Assembly (NCBI RefSeq): GCF_020400585.1
Contig: NZ_JAINVF010000003.1
Coordinates: 310,001 to 374,000, forward strand
Length of the DNA: 64,000 nucleotides
Direction: 5' to 3'
DNA from: Streptomyces sp. NK08204
GTDB lineage: Bacteria > Actinomycetota > Actinomycetes > Streptomycetales > Streptomycetaceae
Part shown: piece by piece, positions 50,651 through 58,680 of the stretch
Numbering within the stretch: the first letter of the stretch is position 1
How the letters are laid out: each line of letters starts with the position of its first letter
Program-made: the position numbers and the translations under genes
The notes under the pieces: model-generated
The model's database searches: none
Told to the model about the DNA's origin: nothing
The model's input: the letters and a program-made list of their open reading frames with translations, nothing else

Positions 50651-52405
50651 TCACACCGGCAGCAGGCGGGGCGAGGAGAAGCCCGGCGCGGCCTCCTCCA
50701 GCTCCAGGACCCACACCTCGTTCCCGCCCTCCCGCAGCACGGGCCCGGGGACGTACAGGAAGCGCTGGGGGCCCGCCGACCAGTAGCGGCCGAGGCCGAA
50801 GCCGTTGATCCAGACGAACCCGCGTGTCCAGCCCGGCAGTCCGAGCCGGGCGTCCCCGGCACCCCGCACCGTGACCGTACCGCGGTACAGGCCGGCGGAG
50901 CCGTCCCCGGGGAGTGCCCCGAAGGGCACCGCTTCCACACCGTCGTCGAAGGCGTCCAGGTCCAGTCCGCGCGCGCGTACCCCGTGCAGGTACTGCCGCT
51001 CGTGCAGGATCCCGCCGGTGATCCCCTTCGCCTCGCCGAGCCGCGGGCCGTAGTTCACCCTCCCCAGGGACTCCACCCACAGCTCCACGCGCGCCGGGCC
51101 CGCCACCGGCTCCTTCAGCCCGGGCTCGCCCTCGGTGAGCACCCCGGCCCGCGCGCCGTCGACGTACACCACCGCCAGATCCCGCAGCCCGCGCGCCGTC
51201 AGCGGGAAGGGCCGCCGGGGCCCCGGCACGTGCACCTCGTAGCGCACCAGGCCACGGGTGACCCCCAGCTCCTCGAAGGACGGCGGCAGCGGCGTGACCG
51301 TCTCCTCGCCGCCGAGCGCCTCGAGGACATCCCCCATGGAGGCCCAGTCCATGAGTTCCACGTCCACGGCAGAAGCCAACCGGGCGGGCGGGGGCGGCAG
51401 TTCGCGCAGCGGGCCGAGGCTGTGGGCGGCCAGGACCTCGCGGAAGCGCCAGAACTTCTCCGTGGGCCGCCCGTACTCGTCGACGGGCGCGTCGTAGTCG
51501 TACGACGTCACGTCCGGCTGCAGCGCCCCCTCATGGAGTTCGCCGTCCCGGTTGGCGCCCGCCCAGCCCGCGAAACTCGTGCCGCCGTGCGCCATGTAGA
51601 GGTTCACCGACGCCCCGCACCGCAGGATCTCCCGCAGCCTCCCGGCCGCGTCCCGCGGGTCGCGCACGACGTGATCGCCGCCCCAGTGGTCGAACCAGCC
51701 GCACCAGAACTCCATGCACATCAAAGGGCCCTTCGCCCGGTGGCGGCGCAGCGTCTCGAAGGCCACGCGCGCATGGGAGCCCAAATTCACCGTGGCGAGC
51801 ACCCCGGGCAGCGAGCCGCCGGTGAGCATGTGGTCCTCGGGGCCGTCCGAGGTGAACAGCGGGACCGTGACTCCCTCGGCACGCAGGATCCCGGCCAGCC
51901 GTTCCAGGTAGTCCGCGTCGGAGCCGTAGCTGCCGTACTCGTTCTCGACCTGCACCATGATCACCGGGCCGCCGCGGTCGATCTGCCGGGGCACGATCTC
52001 GGGCAGCAGGTCGCGGAACCAGTTCCGTACATGGCCCAGGAACCGCTCGTCGTGGGTCCGCGCGCGCGTGCCCGGCTCGCCCGTCACCCACACCGGCAGC
52101 CCGCCGTTCTCCCACTCGGCGCAGATGTACGGCCCCGGCCGCACGATCGCCCACATTCCGGCCTCCCGGACCGCGTCCAGGAAGCGGCCGGCCTGCCCCA
52201 CGTCCCGCGAGGTCCCCGGGCGCGGCTGATGCAGGTTCCAGGGGACGTACGTCTCCACGCAGTTCAGGCCCAGCGCCCGCAGCATCGCCAGCCGGTGCCA
52301 CCACTGCGCCTCGTGTACCCGGAAGTAGTGCAGCGCCCCGGACAGCAGCCGCACCGGCCGCCCGTCCAGCAGGAAGTCGGACTCCCCGACCGTGAACTCG
52401 CCCAT
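50651..52405 (-). CDS. beta-galactosidase, glycoside hydrolase family 35
   Basis: This 584-residue enzyme starts MGEFTVGESDFLLDGRPVRLLSGALHYFR, the typical GH35 opening. VENEYGSYG contains the acid/base E156, and CMEFWCGWFDHWGG contains the nucleophile E232. C-terminal beta domains include FVWINGFGLGRYWSAGPQRFLYVPGPVL. No signal peptide is seen, so it should act on imported galactosides. ATG 52405 has GTGAGG nine bases upstream. It is divergent from an AraC regulator, which may control it. Confidence 0.93.
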   Translation of the reverse strand: MGEFTVGESDFLLDGRPVRLLSGALHYFRVHEAQWWHRLAMLRALGLNCVETYVPWNLHQPRPGTSRDVGQAGRFLDAVREAGMWAIVRPGPYICAEWENGGLPVWVTGEPGTRARTHDERFLGHVRNWFRDLLPEIVPRQIDRGGPVIMVQVENEYGSYGSDADYLERLAGILRAEGVTVPLFTSDGPEDHMLTGGSLPGVLATVNLGSHARVAFETLRRHRAKGPLMCMEFWCGWFDHWGGDHVVRDPRDAAGRLREILRCGASVNLYMAHGGTSFAGWAGANRDGELHEGALQPDVTSYDYDAPVDEYGRPTEKFWRFREVLAAHSLGPLRELPPPPARLASAVDVELMDWASMGDVLEALGGEETVTPLPPSFEELGVTRGLVRYEVHVPGPRRPFPLTARGLRDLAVVYVDGARAGVLTEGEPGLKEPVAGPARVELWVESLGRVNYGPRLGEAKGITGGILHERQYLHGVRARGLDLDAFDDGVEAVPFGALPGDGSAGLYRGTVTVRGAGDARLGLPGWTRGFVWINGFGLGRYWSAGPQRFLYVPGPVLREGGNEVWVLELEEAAPGFSSPRLLPV

Positions 52406-52528
52406 GTCCGCAAGCCTCACCCCTGGCACCGACCGGCGCCATGGACGAAGATCGGCGCTGCTTGGACAAAAGTCCTGGACCTGGGCCACGGGCGGGGCAC
52501 ACGGTCGCCGACGCCGGGAGGAGCGCCG

Positions 52529-53419
52529 ATGTACCAGACCTGGATGCGGTTCTTCAGCCCCGGCCCCGCCCACCGCCGGCTCGGACTGGTCTGTCTCGGC
52601 GTCGGCCTCCAGCACGGCGCGCTGCCCACGGTCGGCCCGCGCACCCTGGACCATCACGTGGCCGTCGTGATCAGCGCGGGCGGCGGCTGGTACCGGGGTG
52701 CCGACGGGCGCCGTACCACCGTCACGGCGCCCGCCCTGCTGTGGCTCACCCCCGGCACACCGCACCACTACGCGCCCGACCCCGACACCGGCTGGGACGA
52801 GGGCTTCGTCGACTTCGCCGGGCCCGCCACCGCCACCTACACCGAACTCGGCTACATCGAGCCCGAGCGGCCCGTCGTCCCGCTCTCCGACGCCGCCGGA
52901 CCCCGCACGGTCGTCGCCCGCATCGCCCGCGCCGCCCGCCGCGGCAACCCGCTGCTGGAGGTGGAGACCGGCGCGGCCGTGCACGAACTGCTCGTCGCCC
53001 TGCGCCGCGCCCGCGCCGACCTCGCCCCGGACGGGAACCAGGTGCTCGAAGCGCTCGCCCGGGACGCCTGCAAGCCCATGAGCGTCGCCGACCATGCGCG
53101 CGTGCACGGCATGACGCCCGCCGAGCTGCGCTCTGCCGTCCGCCGCGCCGCCGGGTGCAGCCCCAAGGACTACCTGCTCGGCATCCGCCTCGGCCGGGCC
53201 AAGGAACTCCTCGCCGCCACCGAACTGCCCGTCGCCGCCGTGGCCCGCCGCGTCGGCTACGACGACCCCGCCTACTTCTCCCGCCTGTTCACCCGCCGCG
53301 TCGGCCTCGCCCCCGTCCGCTTCCGGGCACAACAAGGCCGTAGCGTCCCCGGCGGCTGGAGCGACCGGATTCCGGATCCGGACGATCCGCCGACGGTCTC
53401 ACCCCTTGACGCGTACTAG
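52529..53419 (+). CDS. AraC-family transcriptional regulator
   Basis: This 296-residue protein has an N-terminal cupin-like sensor (VVISAGGGWYRGADGRRTTVTAPALLWLTPGTPHHY) and a C-terminal pair of HTH motifs (MSVADHARVHGMTPAELRSAVRRAAGCSPKDYLLGIRLGRAKELLAATELPVAAVARRVGYDDPAYFSRLFTRRVG is recognisable by KDYLLGIRLGRAKELL and YDDPAYFSRLF). ATG 52529 has GGGAGGAG five bases upstream. It is divergent from the GH35 gene, a common arrangement for sugar-responsive activation. Confidence 0.92.
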   Translation: MYQTWMRFFSPGPAHRRLGLVCLGVGLQHGALPTVGPRTLDHHVAVVISAGGGWYRGADGRRTTVTAPALLWLTPGTPHHYAPDPDTGWDEGFVDFAGPATATYTELGYIEPERPVVPLSDAAGPRTVVARIARAARRGNPLLEVETGAAVHELLVALRRARADLAPDGNQVLEALARDACKPMSVADHARVHGMTPAELRSAVRRAAGCSPKDYLLGIRLGRAKELLAATELPVAAVARRVGYDDPAYFSRLFTRRVGLAPVRFRAQQGRSVPGGWSDRIPDPDDPPTVSPLDAY

Positions 53420-53428
53420 GGACCGCTG

Positions 53429-53450
53429 CGCCCACCCCCTAGGGTGGGCG
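53429..53450 (+). promoter_or_regulatory. hairpin covering the chorismate mutase ribosome site
   Basis: CGCCCACCC pairs with GGGTGGGCG across a four-base loop, ending three bases before the ATG at 53454. The only purine-rich ribosome site, AGGGTGGG, lies in the 3' arm, so translation may depend on opening this stem. Confidence 0.6.
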
Positions 53451-53453
53451 TCC

Positions 53454-53804
53454 ATGAGCATCAGCAACACCGGTACCGGTGACGTCGACCCCGCGGTCCA
53501 GCAGGAACTGGAGCGGCTGCGCCAGAGCATCGACAACATCGACGCGGCCGTCGTCCACATGCTCGCCGAACGGTTCAAGGCCACACAGCAGGTCGGCCGG
53601 CTCAAGGCACTGCACCATCTGCCGCCCGCCGACCCGGCCCGCGAGGCCCGGCAGATCGAGCGGCTGCGCAACCTCGCCGCGAACGCCAAGCTCGACCCGG
53701 CGTTCGCCGAGAAGTTCCTGAACTTCATCATCGCCGAGGTGATCCGGCACCACGAGCGCATCGCCGAGGACACCGCGACCGGGCAGTCCGTGGCGAGCGA
53801 CTGA
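53454..53804 (+). CDS. chorismate mutase, AroQ type
   Basis: This 116-residue all-helical protein has the AroQ pattern ELERLRQSIDNIDAAVVHMLAERFKATQQVGRLKA, with Arg and Lys active-site positions, and DPAREARQIERLRNLA and AEKFLNFIIAEVIRHHERIA. It converts chorismate to prephenate, the branch towards phenylalanine and tyrosine. It lies 34 bp after the AraC gene on the same strand. The hairpin directly before the ATG may limit translation. Confidence 0.93.
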   Translation: MSISNTGTGDVDPAVQQELERLRQSIDNIDAAVVHMLAERFKATQQVGRLKALHHLPPADPAREARQIERLRNLAANAKLDPAFAEKFLNFIIAEVIRHHERIAEDTATGQSVASD

Positions 53805-53944
53805 CCCGGGCCGGGGCGGGACATGCGGCCGGCCGGGACACGTGCGGCCGGCCGCAACGGGACACGTACGGACGCGGCCAGGACAAATGCCGCGTACCGG
53901 TCTGCCTCTGTGCGCTGCCGGTGCCATCAGGCAGCATGGCGTGT

Positions 53945-56425
53945 ATGTCCGTACTGACGCGCGACGAAGCGCAGCTCCGAGCACAGTTCCTCGACGTCCA
54001 CCGCTACACGGTCGAACTCGACCTCACCACCGGGGACGAGACCTTCGACTCCCGCACGGCGATCCGGTTCACCGCCCGGTCCGCCGGGGACACGTTCGTC
54101 GAACTGAAGCCTGCCGAGCTGCGCAGTGTCTCGCTCGACGGAGAGCCCCTGGACCCGCAGTCCCTGGACGACGGCCGGCTGCCGTTGAAGAACCTCGCCG
54201 CGGGCGAGCACGAACTGCGCGTCGACGCCGCCATGACCTACTCCCGGACCGGCGAGGGCATGCACCGGTTCACGGACCCCGCCGACGGCGAGACGTACGT
54301 CTACACACAGCTGTTCCTGGACGACGTCCAGCGGGTCTTCGCCGCCTTCGACCAGCCCGATCTGAAGGCCGTGTTCGAGCTGTCCGTCACGGCACCCGAG
54401 GGCTGGACCGTGCTCGCCAACACCGTCACCGAGCACCTCGGCGGCGGCCGCTGGCGGGCCGCCCCGACCCCGCTGCTCTCCACCTACCTCGTCGCCGTCG
54501 CCGCCGGCCCCTGGCACTCGGTGCGCACCGAGCACCGCGGGCTGCCCTTCGGCATCCACTGCCGCCGCTCCCTCGCGCCCCACCTCGACGCCGACGCCGA
54601 CGAGATCCTCGACATCACACGCGCCTGCTTCGACCGCTACCACGAGAAGTTCGAGGAGCCGTACCCCTTCGACTCCTACGACCAGGCCTTCGTCCCCGAG
54701 TTCAACGCCGGCGCCATGGAGAACCCCGGCCTGGTCACCTTCCGTGACGAGTTCGTCTACCGCTCCGCCGTCACCGACACCGAGCGGCAGGAACGCGCGA
54801 TGGTCATCTCCCACGAGATGGCCCACATGTGGTTCGGCGACCTCGTCACCCTCAAGTGGTGGGACGACATCTGGCTGAACGAGTCCTTCGCCGAGTACAT
54901 GGGCTACCAGACCACCGCCGAGGCCACCCGCTTCACCGGCCCCTGGACCGAGTTCGGCGTCTCCCGCAAGGGCTGGGGCTACGACGCCGACCAGCGCCCC
55001 TCCACCCACCCGGTCGCCCCCGACGCCGTCGACGACACGGCCTCCGCCCTGCTCAACTTCGACGGCATCTCCTACGCCAAGGGCGCCTCCGCGCTGCGCC
55101 AGCTCGTCGCCTGGCTCGGCGAGAAGGACTTCCTCGCCGGCATCAACATCCACTTCAAGCGCCACCGGTTCGCCAACGCGACCCTCGCCGACTTCCTGGA
55201 CTCCCTCGCCGCCGCCACCGAACGCGACGTGCACGCCTGGGCCGACGCCTGGCTGCGCACCAGCGGCGTCGACACGCTCACCCCCGCGATCGCCTCCGCC
55301 GACGGCACCTGCACGCTCACCGTCGACCGCGCGGGCAGCCGCCCGCACCGCGTCACCGTCGGCCTGTACGACCACGACGTCGCCGACGAGGGCCACCTCA
55401 TCCTGCGTGAACGTGTCGAACTCGACATCCCGCAGACCGCCCCGCAGCCGATCGGCAAGCGCCCCGCGCTGCTCCTGCTCAACGACGGCGACCTCACCTA
55501 CGCCAAGGTCCGCTTCGACGCCGACTCCTTCGAGGCCATCCGCACCAGCCTGGCCGGGCTGCCCGGTGCGCTCAACCGCGCGGTCGTGTGGAACGCCCTG
55601 CGCGACGCCGTCCGCGACGGTGAACTGTCGCCCACCCTCTACCTGGAGACGGCCCGCACCCACCTGCCGCTGGAGACCGACCTCGCACTCGCCCAGGGCG
55701 TCCTCGCCTTCGCCTCCGGCCAGATCGCCGACCGCTACCTCACCCCGGAGGACCGCCCGGCCGCCCTCGCCACTCTCTCCGCGCTCTGCCGCGACCTGCT
55801 GCGCCGCACCGAGGACGGCGACAACCCCGGCCTGCGCCTGATCGCCGTACGGCACTTCATCGATGTCGCCGCCCACCCCGACACCATCGCAGCCTGGCTC
55901 GCCGACGGCACCGTCCCCGGCGGACCGGAACTCGACCCCGAGCTGCGCTGGCGCATCCTCGGCCGGCTCGCGGTGCTCGGCGCCACCGACGAGGCCGCCA
56001 TCGCCGCCGAACTGGAACGCGACCCGTCCGCCACGGGCCAGGAGGGCGCCGCGCGCTGCCGTGCCGCCCTGCCCGACCCGGCGGCCAAGGCGGCGGCCTG
56101 GGAGGCCATGTTCAGCCGCGACGACCTGTCCAACTACCTCTTCACGGCGACCGCGCAGGGCTTCTGGCAGCCGGAACAGGCCGACCTGGTACGGCAGTAC
56201 GTGCCGCGCTACTACGAGGACGTGGTCGCGCTCGCCGCCCGCCGTGGCCCGGCCATCGCCGTCGCCGCGGGCCGCTGGGCGTTCCCGCGTCACACCGTGG
56301 ACGCCGAACACCTCGCCCTCGGTGAGGCCTGCCTGCGCGACGCCGAGCCGGTCACCGCGCTGCGCCGCAAGCTCGTCGACGAACTGGACGACCTCGCGCG
56401 GGCGCTGCGGGTGCGCCAGGCGTAG
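53945..56425 (+). CDS. pepN: aminopeptidase N, M1 family
   Basis: This 826-residue zinc aminopeptidase has the exopeptidase motif GAMENPG, and the zinc site H290-E-M-A-H294 with E313 in NESFAEYMGY 18 residues on. The N-terminal beta domain starts DVHRYTVELDLTTGDETFDSRT. The C-terminal ERAP1-like helical domain ends LDDLARALRVRQA. ATG 53945 is used. Its 3' end overlaps the frame of the convergent GNAT gene by 136 bp, which is probably an artefact of that gene's rearranged end. Confidence 0.96.
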   Translation: MSVLTRDEAQLRAQFLDVHRYTVELDLTTGDETFDSRTAIRFTARSAGDTFVELKPAELRSVSLDGEPLDPQSLDDGRLPLKNLAAGEHELRVDAAMTYSRTGEGMHRFTDPADGETYVYTQLFLDDVQRVFAAFDQPDLKAVFELSVTAPEGWTVLANTVTEHLGGGRWRAAPTPLLSTYLVAVAAGPWHSVRTEHRGLPFGIHCRRSLAPHLDADADEILDITRACFDRYHEKFEEPYPFDSYDQAFVPEFNAGAMENPGLVTFRDEFVYRSAVTDTERQERAMVISHEMAHMWFGDLVTLKWWDDIWLNESFAEYMGYQTTAEATRFTGPWTEFGVSRKGWGYDADQRPSTHPVAPDAVDDTASALLNFDGISYAKGASALRQLVAWLGEKDFLAGINIHFKRHRFANATLADFLDSLAAATERDVHAWADAWLRTSGVDTLTPAIASADGTCTLTVDRAGSRPHRVTVGLYDHDVADEGHLILRERVELDIPQTAPQPIGKRPALLLLNDGDLTYAKVRFDADSFEAIRTSLAGLPGALNRAVVWNALRDAVRDGELSPTLYLETARTHLPLETDLALAQGVLAFASGQIADRYLTPEDRPAALATLSALCRDLLRRTEDGDNPGLRLIAVRHFIDVAAHPDTIAAWLADGTVPGGPELDPELRWRILGRLAVLGATDEAAIAAELERDPSATGQEGAARCRAALPDPAAKAAAWEAMFSRDDLSNYLFTATAQGFWQPEQADLVRQYVPRYYEDVVALAARRGPAIAVAAGRWAFPRHTVDAEHLALGEACLRDAEPVTALRRKLVDELDDLARALRVRQA

Positions 56426-57159
56426 GGACGGGTGACGCAGGGACGGGTGACCCAGGGGGGGCGGTGCAGAGGGGCGGCCGGGCCGGGCCTCGCTCCGCCC
56501 GGCCGCCTCACCGCCGTTCGGCTCGCCGTAGCCTCCCCTCGCGTGGTCCCGTGCGCCGGCTGCCCGTTCCGGACACCCCGCGGCCGGGGGTCCAGGGTGA
56601 AGCCGAGCTGGGCCTCACGGCCGTAGTTCGGCTCGCCGCAGCCTTCCCTCGCGTGGTCCCGTGCGCCGGCTGCCAGTTCCGGACACCTCCGCGGCCGGGG
56701 GTCCAGGGTGAAGCCGAGCCGTTCCAGGAAGCGCTCACCCGGGCGCCAGCCGGGCGGTACCGTCCCCGCCACCGACGACACGCCCTCGGCGCGGGCCGGC
56801 AGCGCCTCCGCCACGGCCCGGCCGAGGTCCCGGCCCCGCGCCCAGGGCGCCAGCAGGAACAGACCCACCGCCACCGCCCCGGGCTCCGGATGGTTCCGTA
56901 CGGCGTCCACCAGCCCCGTGACCGCGCCGTCCCGCTCCACCACCCGGAGCACCTTGTCCTCGGGGTGCGCACCCTCCGACAGCGCGTAGAACAGGCTCTG
57001 CACGTCGCCCGGCCCCGAAGGCCGTCCCGTCGCCGCCACGAACCAGTCCGCGCGCTCCTCGAACAACCGCAGCAGCGGCCCCTCGTCCGCCGGATCCAGC
57101 ACCAGCACCAGCACCAGCACCCGGTCCCCGGGCACATCGATCATCCATGCGTCAACCAT
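56290..57159 (-). CDS. GNAT-family acetyltransferase with aberrant C-terminal extension
   Basis: The first 165 residues from ATG 57159 look like a GNAT domain: LLRLFEERADWFVAATG, EGAHPEDKVLRVVERDGAVTGLVDAV, GAVAVGLFLLAPWARGRDLGRAVAEALPA and FLERLGFTLDPRP as the C-terminal strand. A usual GNAT protein would stop soon after. Instead the frame passes through a duplicated segment, so the strand text LGFTLDPRPR occurs twice, and then continues into DNA antisense to pepN until a stop at 56290. The true end is therefore uncertain, and the gene may be damaged at its 3' end. The substrate is unknown. Confidence 0.6.
   Translation of the reverse strand: MVDAWMIDVPGDRVLVLVLVLDPADEGPLLRLFEERADWFVAATGRPSGPGDVQSLFYALSEGAHPEDKVLRVVERDGAVTGLVDAVRNHPEPGAVAVGLFLLAPWARGRDLGRAVAEALPARAEGVSSVAGTVPPGWRPGERFLERLGFTLDPRPRRCPELAAGARDHAREGCGEPNYGREAQLGFTLDPRPRGVRNGQPAHGTTRGEATASRTAVRRPGGARPGPAAPLHRPPWVTRPCVTRPYAWRTRSARARSSSSSTSLRRSAVTGSASRRQASPRARCSASTV
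56516..56718. repeat. 92/93-bp direct repeat at the GNAT gene end
   Basis: 56516-56607 and 56626-56718 are near-identical, with five substitutions and one extra base in the second copy, 110 bp apart. Both begin GTTCGGCTCGCCG and end GGGTGAAGCCGAG. The one-base difference shifts the minus-strand frame between copies. Confidence 0.9.
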
Positions 57160-57309
57160 CCTGCGACGCCAGCCACCACCGGGCACCGGTCCAACGCGTT
57201 TTCCCCGTACGGCAGTACCCCCTTCCGGGTCGCGATCGTTGGACTCTCCGGAGGCACGGCCCTCTTCCGGCACAAGCCGGTGGTCACCCGTGCTCCCGGA
57301 GGAGAGCCC

Positions 57310-58680
57310 ATGAGCATGCCGCCCCTCGCCTCGGGCCCCGACGGCCCCGACGCCCTGCGCCCGTACCTGGACACCGTGCTCGGCGCGCTGGCGGCCGGCG
57401 GCAGGGCACGCGGTGGTCCGCTGCCCGCCGGCGGTCCCGAGGCCGTCGCCGCCCGGGTCGTTGCCGCGCTCGGCGACGTACTGCCGGACGAGGGCGACCC
57501 CGACGCCCTGCGCGCCCTCGTGCACGCGCTCGCAGAGGGCGCCGCCGATCCCGCCGACCCGCTGTGCGCGGCCCATCTGCACTGCCCGCCGCTCGCCGTC
57601 GCCGCCGCCGCCGATCTCGCCGTGAGCGCCCTCAACCCGTCGCTGGACTCCTGGGACCAGGCCCCGGCCGCCTCCGTGCTGGAGGCCGAGGTCACCCGCG
57701 CCCTCGCCCTGGAGATCGGCCTCGCCGACGCCCTGGTCACCACCGGCGGCACCGAGGCCAACCAGCTCGCCCTGCTGCTCGCCCGTGAGGCCCACGGCGG
57801 TAGCGTCCGGCTGGTCTGCGGGGCCAACGCCCACCACTCGCTGCCCCGCGCCGCCTGGCTGCTCGGGCTGCCCGAGCCCGTCGTCGTGCCCGCCCCGAAC
57901 GGCACGCTCGACCCGGCCGCGCTGGACGATGCGCTCACCGCGCTCTCCGGCCCGCTGCTCGTCGCCGCCACCGCCGGCACCACCGACGCCGGGCTCATCG
58001 ACCCGCTGCCCGAGATCGCCGCCCTGTGCGCCACCCACGGCACCCGACTGCACATCGACGCCGCCTATGGCGGAGGCCTCGTCCTCAGCGACCGGCACCG
58101 CGGCAAGCTCGCCGGGCTCGAGGCCGCCGACACCGTCACCCTCGACCTGCACAAGCTCGGCTGGCAGCCGGTCGCCGCCGGCCTGCTCGCCGTCGCCCGC
58201 CCCCGCGAACTCGCCGTACTCCACCAGAGCGCCGACTATCTGAACGCCGACGACGACACCGACGCCGGCCTGCCCGACCTGCTCGGCCGCTCCGCGCGCA
58301 CCACCCGCCGCCCCGACGTCCTCAAGGTCGCGGTGACCCTGAAGACCCTGGGCCGCTCCGGACTGGCCGCCCTGGTCGACCAGGTCTGCGCGCGTGCCCG
58401 GGACTTCGCCGCACTCGTGCAGGACGACCCCGCCTTCGAGCTGTACGACCGGCCGGTCATCAGCACCGTCCTGTTCCGGCCCGCGGGCGCCGCCGACGAC
58501 ACCGTGGCCGCCGTACGCCGCAGGCTGCTGCACGAGGGCCTCGCCGTCCTCGGCCGGGCCCGCCTCGAGGGCCGCCTCTGGCTCAAGGCCACCCTCCTCA
58601 ACCCCCGCACCCAGTCCGACGAACTGGCCCACCTGCTGAAACTCGTCGCAGAACTCACAAGAGAAGGCACCCTCGGATGA
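57310..58680 (+). CDS. PLP-dependent (group II) amino-acid decarboxylase
   Basis: This 456-residue enzyme has HCPPLAVAAAADLAVSALNPSLDSWDQAPA, TGGTEANQLALLLAR, GANAHHSLPRAAWLLGL and HIDAAYGGGLVLSD, with the PLP lysine K282 in DLHKLGWQPVAAG. It matches DesA-like lysine and related decarboxylases (described by motifs SLDSWDQAP and TGGTEAN). GGAGGAG precedes ATG 57310. It overlaps a lysine N6-hydroxylase gene by four bases, so cadaverine is the likely product. No iron box was seen in the 150-bp leader. Confidence 0.9.
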   Translation: MSMPPLASGPDGPDALRPYLDTVLGALAAGGRARGGPLPAGGPEAVAARVVAALGDVLPDEGDPDALRALVHALAEGAADPADPLCAAHLHCPPLAVAAAADLAVSALNPSLDSWDQAPAASVLEAEVTRALALEIGLADALVTTGGTEANQLALLLAREAHGGSVRLVCGANAHHSLPRAAWLLGLPEPVVVPAPNGTLDPAALDDALTALSGPLLVAATAGTTDAGLIDPLPEIAALCATHGTRLHIDAAYGGGLVLSDRHRGKLAGLEAADTVTLDLHKLGWQPVAAGLLAVARPRELAVLHQSADYLNADDDTDAGLPDLLGRSARTTRRPDVLKVAVTLKTLGRSGLAALVDQVCARARDFAALVQDDPAFELYDRPVISTVLFRPAGAADDTVAAVRRRLLHEGLAVLGRARLEGRLWLKATLLNPRTQSDELAHLLKLVAELTREGTLG

